Origin: Candidatus Omnitrophota bacterium
GTDB taxonomy: Bacteria > Omnitrophota > Koll11 > Duberdicusellales > 4484-171
DNA: 49,529 nucleotides
Assembly: GCA_030692055.1 (NCBI GenBank)
Contig: JAUYCY010000153.1
Coordinates: 1 to 49,529 of the forward strand
Reading direction: 5' to 3'
Of this stretch, positions 43,510-49,529 are shown in pieces (position 1 is the stretch's first letter; every line of letters starts with the position of its first letter). The position numbers and the translations under genes were made by a program. The notes under the pieces are model-generated. The model was not told where the DNA came from, made no database searches, and worked only from the letters and a program-made list of their open reading frames with translations.

Positions 43510-44409
43510 ATGTATAAAAAAATCTTAATTACCGGAGCAAAGGGGATGCTGGGCAGCATTCTTTGCCGCACGCTATCTCCCTTTTACAGTGTTATCGCAA
43601 TAGATAAAGAAGATTGTGACATTACAGATAAAGAAAAAGTAGAAAGTTTTTTTAATAAATTATCTATAGATGTGCTTATCCATTGCGCCGCCTATACCGA
43701 AGTGGATAAAGCAGAGGATGAGCCGCAAAAAGCATTTCTAATAAATGCCCAAGGCACAAAAAATGTTATCGAAGCCTTAAAGGGAAAGGATTGTTTTCTT
43801 ATTTATATCAGCACTGATTATGTTTTTGACGGGAAAAAACCGCAAGCGTATCTAGAGGCTGACATTCCAAATCCACAAGGCGTTTATGCTCAGTCTAAAC
43901 TAGAAGGTGAAAGGGTAATCAGCGCTTATACGAAACATGCGATACTACGCACTAGTTGGGTTTTTGGTCCAAACGGAAAAAACTTTGTAGATACCATAGT
44001 GCGTTTAGCTAAAGAAAAAGAAATACTAGAGGTAGTTTCTGACCAGATAGGTTCACCTACTTATACTTTAGATTTATCCGAGGCAATAAAGGCTATGCTT
44101 GATATATATTTTGCGCGCGGCTTAAAATATGGTATTTATCACATTACTAATTCAGGAAAATGTAGTTGGTTTGAATTTGCGCAGTTTATTATACAATTAG
44201 TAAATTTAAAGACTGTAGTTAAGCCGATTTCTTCCGAGTGTTTACATAAAAAGGCAAAGAGGCCAAAGAATTCATTGCTTTCTAACGAAAAATTTCATAG
44301 TTTAGCGGGGTACTGCTTACCATCGTGGCAAGAAGCAGTGAAGAATTATCTAGATTCTATAAAAAATAATTATGATTACAGTGATTATAAAAATAATCTC
44401 AGAGATTAA
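43510..44409 (+). CDS. rfbD: dTDP-4-dehydrorhamnose reductase
   Basis: The last step of dTDP-L-rhamnose synthesis. The N-terminal ITGAKGMLGSIL binds NADPH, the strand YISTDYVFDG and the YAQSKLEGE (YxxxK) are present, and LRTSWVFG follows. At 299 aa it is slightly long: the end YDYSDYKNNLRD is encoded by F2-type words (GATTACAGTGATT, AATCTCAGAGATT), so the ancestral protein probably ended near NYLDSIK. Confidence 0.94.
   Translation: MYKKILITGAKGMLGSILCRTLSPFYSVIAIDKEDCDITDKEKVESFFNKLSIDVLIHCAAYTEVDKAEDEPQKAFLINAQGTKNVIEALKGKDCFLIYISTDYVFDGKKPQAYLEADIPNPQGVYAQSKLEGERVISAYTKHAILRTSWVFGPNGKNFVDTIVRLAKEKEILEVVSDQIGSPTYTLDLSEAIKAMLDIYFARGLKYGIYHITNSGKCSWFEFAQFIIQLVNLKTVVKPISSECLHKKAKRPKNSLLSNEKFHSLAGYCLPSWQEAVKNYLDSIKNNYDYSDYKNNLRD
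44370..44406. repeat. F2-type words at the end of rfbD
   Basis: TTATGATTACAGTGATTATA and AATCTCAGAGATTAA encode the C-terminus and stop of the reductase. Confidence 0.65.
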
Positions 44410-44480
44410 AAACAAATATAAGATTATTTATTTACAAAATCACCGTAAGCTATCTTTAATCGCTGGAATCAATTTATATA

Positions 44481-45446
44481 ATGAATAGTTTAAAAAACAA
44501 ACGTATATTAGTCACCGGAGGCTGCGGTTTTATCGGTTCACATATCGTGGACAGGCTTGTAAATGAAGGTGCCCAGGTAAGTGTATTGGACGATTTATCG
44601 TCGGGTAAAACTGAAAACATCAAGCAACATTTAGAAAAAATAAGGTTTATACAGAAGGACCTGAGAGATGAAAAGGCCTTAGACGATGCTTTGGAAGGAA
44701 TTGAATTTGTTTCACATCAGGCGGCTTTACGTAGTGTCCCTAAATCCGTTACGCGGCCTATGGAATACCATGATGTAAATGTGGCCGGCACCCTAAAGCT
44801 GTTTCTTAAAGCAAAAGAAAAAGGAGTAAAACGCATAAGCTTTGCCTCGAGCAGTTCTATCTACGGCGAACGGTTTGATTTTCCTGAAAAAGAAATAGAC
44901 CCACCAAAACCTATATCTCCCTATGCTGCCACTAAACTTATGGGTGAATATTATGCTTATCTTTTTAGTCAGCAATATAAGCTAGGGGTGGTATCTTTAC
45001 GTTACTTTAACGTATATGGCCCTAAGCAATCTCTCGATGATGAATATGCTGTAGTTATCCCTAAGTTTATTACGTGTTTACTTAAGGAAGATAACCCTCC
45101 TATTTACGGAGACGGCGAGCAGGAAAGAGACTTTACTTATGTTGAGAACGTAGTAGAGGCAAATCTTTTAGCTTTAACAAAGCCGGGCATCGAAGGGGAA
45201 GTATTTAATATCGGTAATGGAGCGCCCAACTCAGTAAACGGACTGCTTAAGTCATTAAATCAAATTATGGGTAAAAATATTTCCGCCACCTATTTACCGT
45301 TACGTCCGGGAGACGTGCGTAAAACCCACGCTGATATTTCTAAGGCAAAAAAGCTATTAGGTTGGCAACCTAGAATTGACTTTAACCAAGGCCTTGTAAA
45401 GACGGTAGGGTGGTTCAGAGGACAGAAGTCAGAGGTCAGAGGATAG
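44481..45446 (+). CDS. NAD-dependent sugar-nucleotide epimerase (GalE/WbpP-like)
   Basis: An extended SDR, 321 aa. TGGCGFIGSHIVDRLV binds NAD, ASSSSIYG carries the Ser, and YAATKLMGE is the YxxxK catalytic pair. RYFNVYGPKQ and the IYGDGEQERDFTYVENV stretch follow the pattern of UDP-GlcNAc/UDP-Glc 4-epimerases of the WbpP type. The exact substrate cannot be fixed. The last residues RGQKSEVRG are encoded by an F4 repeat arm, which also provides the stop. Confidence 0.87.
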   Translation: MNSLKNKRILVTGGCGFIGSHIVDRLVNEGAQVSVLDDLSSGKTENIKQHLEKIRFIQKDLRDEKALDDALEGIEFVSHQAALRSVPKSVTRPMEYHDVNVAGTLKLFLKAKEKGVKRISFASSSSIYGERFDFPEKEIDPPKPISPYAATKLMGEYYAYLFSQQYKLGVVSLRYFNVYGPKQSLDDEYAVVIPKFITCLLKEDNPPIYGDGEQERDFTYVENVVEANLLALTKPGIEGEVFNIGNGAPNSVNGLLKSLNQIMGKNISATYLPLRPGDVRKTHADISKAKKLLGWQPRIDFNQGLVKTVGWFRGQKSEVRG

Positions 45447-45880
45447 AAGTTAGAGGATGGAGGCAATAATGGGGATAAAAACGATAAAAGATTTGAAGGT
45501 ATACGAGCTTGCTTATGAATTGGCTATGGAGATATTTGAGATAACAAAGAAATTTCCTAAAGAAGAGACGTACTCGTTGACCGATCAAGTAAGGCGCTCG
45601 TCTCGGTCAGTAGCCATAAATATTCGTGAAGGATATGCTAAGCGAAAATATGGGCAAGTATTTATTAGGCACCTAAATGATTCTTTAGGTTCAGGTGAAG
45701 AAACAAGGGGATGGTTGAGTTTTGCTAAAGATTGCAAATATATCGTAGAAGTTGTATATAATAAATTAGACGGTAGATACGACGAGCTCTGTGCCATGCT
45801 TTATTCTCTTATGAATAGTTGGGAGAGCCCTTCCAATGTTGGAGCTCTGACTTCTGACGTCTGATTTCTGACATCTGAAA
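45418..45880. repeat. F4 inverted arms enclosing a complete S23 gene
   Basis: The left arm (45418-45456) carries CAGAAGTCAGAG and similar words. The right arm (45846-45880) carries CTCTGACTTCTG, CGTCTGATTTCTGACATCTG and so on, the reverse complement. Between them lies only the four-helix-bundle gene, with its ribosome-binding site. The arms also supply the end of the upstream epimerase and the end of the S23 protein. Confidence 0.8.
45469..45864 (+). CDS. S23/IVP-family four-helix-bundle protein
   Basis: A small all-helical protein, 131 aa, of the family first found in intervening sequences of 23S rRNA. Diagnostic stretches are DLKVYELAYELAMEIFEI, KFPKEETYSLTDQVRRSSRS, VAINIREGYAKR and GSGEETRGWLSFAKDCKYI. 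The molecular role of the family is not established; the fold is shared with Avd of diversity-generating retroelements. ATG at 45469 was chosen because GGAGG lies 6 nt upstream; an in-frame ATG at 45457 is inside the F4 arm. The last residues (LTSDV) come from the right F4 arm. It interrupts a run of sugar genes. Confidence 0.88.
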   Translation: MGIKTIKDLKVYELAYELAMEIFEITKKFPKEETYSLTDQVRRSSRSVAINIREGYAKRKYGQVFIRHLNDSLGSGEETRGWLSFAKDCKYIVEVVYNKLDGRYDELCAMLYSLMNSWESPSNVGALTSDV

Positions 45881-45885
45881 TAAAT

Positions 45886-46824
45886 ATGACTATTTTAATC
45901 ACAGGCGGTTCCGGTTTCATTGGTTCACATTTGTGTAAGACGTTTATCGAACGCGGAGATTCTGTAATTTGTGTGGATAATTTTATTACCGGTTCAAAAG
46001 ACAACATCAAAGAACTGCTAAGTAAACCTCGTTTTAAGTTGATCGAACACGACATATCAAATCCGTTGTATATAGATGAAAAAATAGATTGGGTCCTGCA
46101 TTTTGCCTCCATAGCTTCCCCTAGAGATTACCTCGCATTTCCGATTAAGACTTTAAAGTCCGGGCTTTTGGGCACGCATAACTGTCTGGGTTTGGCTAAA
46201 GCAAAAAACGCGAAGTTTTTTCTAGCTTCAACTTCCGAGGTGTATGGAGATCCGCTCATTCATCCGCAAACAGAAGAATACTGGGGAAATGTCAATTCCA
46301 TAGGTCCGCGTTCCTGTTATGATGAGTCCAAGCGCGGCGCTGAGGCATTAGCTTATGCTTATTGGCGTCAACATAAGTTAGACGTGAGAGTTATCCGTAT
46401 TTTTAATACGTATGGCGAGAATATGCAAATAGACGACGGCAGAGTGGTCTCTAATTTCATAGTCCAGGCACTTAGGGGTGAGGATTTAACTGTTTATGGT
46501 AAGGGTAACCAGACCCGCTCCTTTTGCTACATAGATGATTTAGTAAAAGGTATATTTAAAATGATGGAGGTCCAATATCAGCTTCCGGTAAACTTGGGTA
46601 ACCCCTCAGAATTTAAAATAATTGACTTAGCTAAAACAGTTTTGAAATTGACCGGCTCCCAAGTAAAAATAAACTTTTTACCTTTACCCGAAGACGATCC
46701 TAAGAGGCGTAAGCCCGATATTACCAAAGCGCGCAAGTTGTTCGGCTGGCAGCCGCAGGCACAACTCGAAGAAGGCCTTACAAAAACCATAGAGTATTTT
46801 AAAAGTAAAATTCATAATTATTAA
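45886..46824 (+). CDS. UDP-glucuronate decarboxylase (UDP-xylose synthase)
   Basis: It converts UDP-glucuronate to UDP-xylose. The NAD loop is TGGSGFIGSHL; the family-specific stretch PLIHPQTEEYWGNVNSIGPR is followed by SCYDESKRGAE, which holds the catalytic YxxxK, and IFNTYGENMQIDDGR. At 312 aa it is the single-domain bacterial size. It would use the product of ugd at 37504. It follows the S23 gene with only an F4 arm between. Confidence 0.92.
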   Translation: MTILITGGSGFIGSHLCKTFIERGDSVICVDNFITGSKDNIKELLSKPRFKLIEHDISNPLYIDEKIDWVLHFASIASPRDYLAFPIKTLKSGLLGTHNCLGLAKAKNAKFFLASTSEVYGDPLIHPQTEEYWGNVNSIGPRSCYDESKRGAEALAYAYWRQHKLDVRVIRIFNTYGENMQIDDGRVVSNFIVQALRGEDLTVYGKGNQTRSFCYIDDLVKGIFKMMEVQYQLPVNLGNPSEFKIIDLAKTVLKLTGSQVKINFLPLPEDDPKRRKPDITKARKLFGWQPQAQLEEGLTKTIEYFKSKIHNY

Positions 46825-46888
46825 ATACTAATTACTAAGCGTTTTGAACTTTGAAATCTGAACTCTGAGTTTTAAGGAGGGAGTAACT

Positions 46889-47842
46889 ATGAAAGTTTTA
46901 ATTACAGGAATAACCGGTTTTGTCGGCTCACACCTTAGTGAATACTTGTTGAATAAAAAAGACGTAGAAATTTATGGTATCATACGCTGGCGTTCAGATA
47001 TTAAAAATATAAGCCATATAAAGGAAAAAATTAAACTATACGAAGCAGATATAAGGGATTTTGTAAGCGTTAAAGGTATGATTGCAAAGATTAAACCGGA
47101 TAAAATATTTCATCTTGCCGCTCAGTCGTTCGTAGGAGCTTCTTTTGGTGCGCCGCAGGAAACTCTTACTACAAACATTGTTGGGGAATTAAACATTTTT
47201 GAAGCGGTTAGGTCTTTGAGGATAAATCCATTTATCCTCATTGCTGGTTCGTCAGAGGAATACGGCCTTGTGCATAAGAATGAATTACCAATTAAAGAGA
47301 CCAATCCCCTGCGGCCGCTTTCTCCTTATGCGGTGAGTAAAGTTACGCAGGATATTTTGGGATATCAGTATTTTAAAAGCTACGGCCTTAATATTATCGT
47401 AACACGGGCATTTAATCATACTGGCCCACGTAGGGGTGAACCTTTTGTTTCTTCCAATTTCGCTAAACAAATCGCGATGATTGAGAAAGGAAAACAAGAG
47501 CCGGTAATTAATGTAGGCAATTTAGAAACCGTAAGGGATTTTAGCGATGTAAGAGATGTTGTAAGGGCATATTGGCTTTCCCTAGATAAATGTAAGCCTG
47601 GAGAAGTTTATAATATTTGCAGCGGTAAGGGTTACAAAATTAAAGAAATTTTAAATATTCTTCTTTCGTTAACGAAAGAAAGAGTGAAAATAAAAGAAGA
47701 CCCCGAGAGGCTTAGGCCTTCGGATGTGCCGGTTTTAATCGGAGATTGCGCAAAATTTAGAAAAGCAACCGGCTGGAAACCGGAAATTCCCTTTGAAAAA
47801 ACCTTGGAAGATTTGCTTAATTACTGGAGAGAAAACATTTAA
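46889..47842 (+). CDS. GDP-6-deoxy-D-mannose reductase / GDP-mannose 4,6-dehydratase family
   Basis: An extended SDR of 317 aa. TGITGFVGSHLSEYLL binds the cofactor, AGSSEEYG has the Ser, and YAVSKVTQD is the YxxxK. FNHTGPRRGEPFVSSNFAKQ and the VGNLETVRDFSDVRDVVRAY stretch match the GDP-sugar branch, in particular the Rmd-like reductases that make GDP-D-rhamnose. Gmd is the alternative. A strong AAGGAGGGAG site precedes the ATG. No second GDP-sugar gene is in the window. Confidence 0.85.
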   Translation: MKVLITGITGFVGSHLSEYLLNKKDVEIYGIIRWRSDIKNISHIKEKIKLYEADIRDFVSVKGMIAKIKPDKIFHLAAQSFVGASFGAPQETLTTNIVGELNIFEAVRSLRINPFILIAGSSEEYGLVHKNELPIKETNPLRPLSPYAVSKVTQDILGYQYFKSYGLNIIVTRAFNHTGPRRGEPFVSSNFAKQIAMIEKGKQEPVINVGNLETVRDFSDVRDVVRAYWLSLDKCKPGEVYNICSGKGYKIKEILNILLSLTKERVKIKEDPERLRPSDVPVLIGDCAKFRKATGWKPEIPFEKTLEDLLNYWRENI

Positions 47843-48069
47843 TGAGATTCAGCCGAAACTCCATTGAGGCTGTAGTCAAATTAATCCCGCGAAATAAGGT
47901 AAAAGTTTTTTCAAAAATTTTACCTTTTCCACGAAGCGGGAGAATGAAATCAGCTCTTAGTTGATGGCTCAGAGTATTAAATTACAAGCTTACGAGTTAA
48001 GAGCTAAAAGGGCAATTCGTATATCAGTGTAAGCATCTCTATAATCACTGTAATCATTTTTATAACAAA
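47843..48069. other. Gap with two repeat types before the aminotransferase
   Basis: A hairpin with arms TTAATCCCGC (47881-47890) and GCGGGAGAA (47936-47944) is the inverted form of the TTCTCCCG...CGGGATTAATT hairpins in the tRNA array; its loop contains a second stem GGTAAAA with TTTTACC. F2 words (TATCAGTGTAAGCATC, ATAATCACTGTAATCATT) follow up to the next ATG. Confidence 0.7.
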
Positions 48070-49311
48070 ATGGCAAAAAAAATTAATATCGCGCTTTTAG
48101 ATTTAAAAAGAGAATACAAATTTTTAAAAAAAGATATCGATAGAGAATTAAAAGACTGTTTTTCTAGCCAACATTGGATATTGGGAGAAAAAGTATCCCA
48201 ACTTGAAAACCAAGTTGCTAAATATTTAGGAGCAAAATATTCGGTTGGCGTTGCCTCAGGAACAGATGCTTTAATTTTATCTCTGCGCGCGTTAGCTATT
48301 AAACTAAAAAATAAAGAGTATTTTGATAAAGAGGACGAAATTATTACTACGCCTTTTACTTTTGTCGCCACCGCTGAAGCGATTGTGCGTTCCGGCGCTA
48401 CCCCAGTATTTGTGGATATAAATCCCCACACTTTTAATATTGATCCCGAGCAAATCAAAAAAGCAATTACCAGGAATACCGTTGGCATTATTCCTGTGCA
48501 TCTTTTCGGCTTAGCCTGCGAAATGGACACGATTTTAGAAATAGCGAGAGAAAATAAGCTATTTATTGTAGAAGATGTCGCCCAGGCCTTTGGCGCGGAA
48601 TATAGGTCAGAAGTCAGAGGTCAGAAGCCAGAGGTCAGAAAAAAATTAGGCACCATAGGCGATTGCGGCGCTTTTAGCTTTTTTCCTTCTAAAAACTTAG
48701 GCGGATATGGCGATGCAGGCTTAGTGGCAACGAATAACCCGAAATTAGCCGAAATCATAAGGGTACTAAGAACTCATGGTCAAATAGGACAATATAACGC
48801 TGCCCACATTGGTTATAATTCGCGTCTGGATACAATACAGGCCGCCATACTTTTAGCAAAACTTAAATATGTGGACAAGTTTAATGCCTTACGCATCAAA
48901 AATGCTCAAAAATATAATAGTGCCTTTAAAAATATCAAAGATATCCAACTCCCCGCTTATAACTTACCTGCCTTGCCGGCAGGCAGGCAACTTACAGCTT
49001 ACAGCCACCCCCATGTTTACAACCTCTATACCATCAAAGTCCCTATCCGGTTGCGCGACAAGTTTTTAAAGTTTCTTAACGACCATGGCATCGGCGCGCG
49101 CGTATATTATCCTTTCGCGCTTCATGAAATGGAGGCTTTTAATAGTGTTAAGACGCCATTTAGTTTGACCAATACCGAAAAAGCTGCCGCGAGCGTGATA
49201 TCTCTGCCAATACATCCTTTCCTAACAAGTAAAGAGATTAATTACATTGTTAAAACAATCCAGGTCTTTATGCGAAATTGCGATTCTGTATCAAAAGATG
49301 GTGGTTTTTAG
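48070..49311 (+). CDS. DegT/DnrJ/EryC1-family sugar aminotransferase with two repeat insertions
   Basis: A PLP enzyme that aminates a keto-sugar nucleotide. GVASGTDALILSLRAL (about 61) and DEIITTPFTFVATAEAI (about 92) are typical; the PLP lysine is in FFPSKNLGGYGDAG (about 216). Family members run about 360-380 aa; this one has 413. Two segments are repeat-encoded: RSEVRGQKPEVR (about 179-190, F4 words at 48605-48639) and LPALPAGRQLTAYS (about 298-311, F6 palindrome at 48967-48987 with neighbouring words). Both keep the frame and lie in loops away from the PLP site. Its keto-sugar may come from the dehydrogenase at 38918. Confidence 0.9.
   Translation: MAKKINIALLDLKREYKFLKKDIDRELKDCFSSQHWILGEKVSQLENQVAKYLGAKYSVGVASGTDALILSLRALAIKLKNKEYFDKEDEIITTPFTFVATAEAIVRSGATPVFVDINPHTFNIDPEQIKKAITRNTVGIIPVHLFGLACEMDTILEIARENKLFIVEDVAQAFGAEYRSEVRGQKPEVRKKLGTIGDCGAFSFFPSKNLGGYGDAGLVATNNPKLAEIIRVLRTHGQIGQYNAAHIGYNSRLDTIQAAILLAKLKYVDKFNALRIKNAQKYNSAFKNIKDIQLPAYNLPALPAGRQLTAYSHPHVYNLYTIKVPIRLRDKFLKFLNDHGIGARVYYPFALHEMEAFNSVKTPFSLTNTEKAAASVISLPIHPFLTSKEINYIVKTIQVFMRNCDSVSKDGGF
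48605..48639. repeat. F4 words inside the aminotransferase gene
   Basis: GGTCAGAAGTCAGAGGTCAG and further TCAGAAGCCAGAGG words match the intergenic F4 arms at 45418 and 7171, and encode the peptide SEVRGQK also seen at the end of the epimerase at 45446. Confidence 0.8.
48967..48987. repeat. F6 palindrome inside the aminotransferase gene
   Basis: CCTGCCTTGCC and GGCAGGCAGG match the intergenic palindromes at 2089, 21848 and 34618. It is flanked by AACTTAC and CAACTTACAGCTTACAG words. Confidence 0.8.
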
Positions 49312-49529
49312 CGCAATTTTTTGTATAGCGGATTACTATTTCTTCCCTTTGCCGAAATACTACGTGTGTGTCTGCACCTCGCCTCTAGATGGCGCTGTCG
49401 CATAATAGCACCAGCGCCTGATTCCATAGATTAAGAAAAGATTACAGCGATTAAAACACTAATATTTTCAATCATTGTAATCACGAATTAATCGTTGTAA
49501 TCAGGGACTGACGTGTTTCGCGACAGTCC
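49312..49529. other. Trailing region with F2 repeat and terminal hairpin
   Basis: No gene was found. F2 words (GATTACAGCGATT; AATCATTGTAATC; AATCGTTGTAATC) lie at 49431-49504. At the very end, GGACTG (49505-49510) can pair with CAGTCC (49524-49529), so another repeat may continue beyond the window. Confidence 0.6.

Overview
The window carries 46 protein-coding genes (one frameshifted) and one tRNA, all on the + strand. Codon use is AT-leaning throughout. An LptD-type outer-membrane protein and a large sugar-nucleotide cluster indicate a diderm bacterium. The gene orders gap-pgk-tpiA-secG and rho-rpmE-prfA-prmC-murA, together with dense intergenic repeats, suggest Candidatus Omnitrophota or a relative. 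That placement is inference; no marker search was possible.

Layout. 1-474: tail of an unidentified gene, repeats and the rpsA promoter. 475-9700: rpsA, tyrS, two tandem galT paralogues, gap-pgk-tpiA-secG. 9852-15847: TPR protein, polA, glgA, coaE. 16045-21035: rho, rpmE, prfA, prmC, murA. 21126-27495: trpG-D-C-F-B, a membrane protein, trpA; trpE is absent. 27624-30295: M16 peptidase, rsfS, a HypA-like protein lacking its zinc ribbon, ribE. 30358-31932: tRNA-Pro followed by three extra copies of its own 3' end, then an XRE regulator and a MntA/HepT-type toxin-antitoxin pair. 32249-35334: frameshifted ankyrin gene, ROK sugar kinase, small transaldolase. 35331-49311: lptD, then UDP-, dTDP- and GDP-sugar genes for surface polysaccharide (ugd, a second dehydrogenase, rml-type genes, UDP-glucuronate decarboxylase, a GDP-sugar dehydratase/reductase and a sugar aminotransferase). 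The rmlB homologue is split by an intein at its catalytic motif.

The most unusual trait is the intergenic DNA. Most gaps consist of imperfect inverted repeats whose arms are built from a short degenerate word repeated several times (CACAGAT; GATTACACAGATT; GCGCATAGC; TCAGAAGTCAGAGG; AAATCCCAAATCC). They begin at or inside the stop codon of one gene and end just before the start codon of the next. Some arms bracket cargo: a complete S23/four-helix-bundle gene, an S23 gene fragment and another short coding fragment. Further small hairpin families with compensatory base changes have entered coding sequences in frame (ugd, the aminotransferase, secG). No transposase or integrase was seen.
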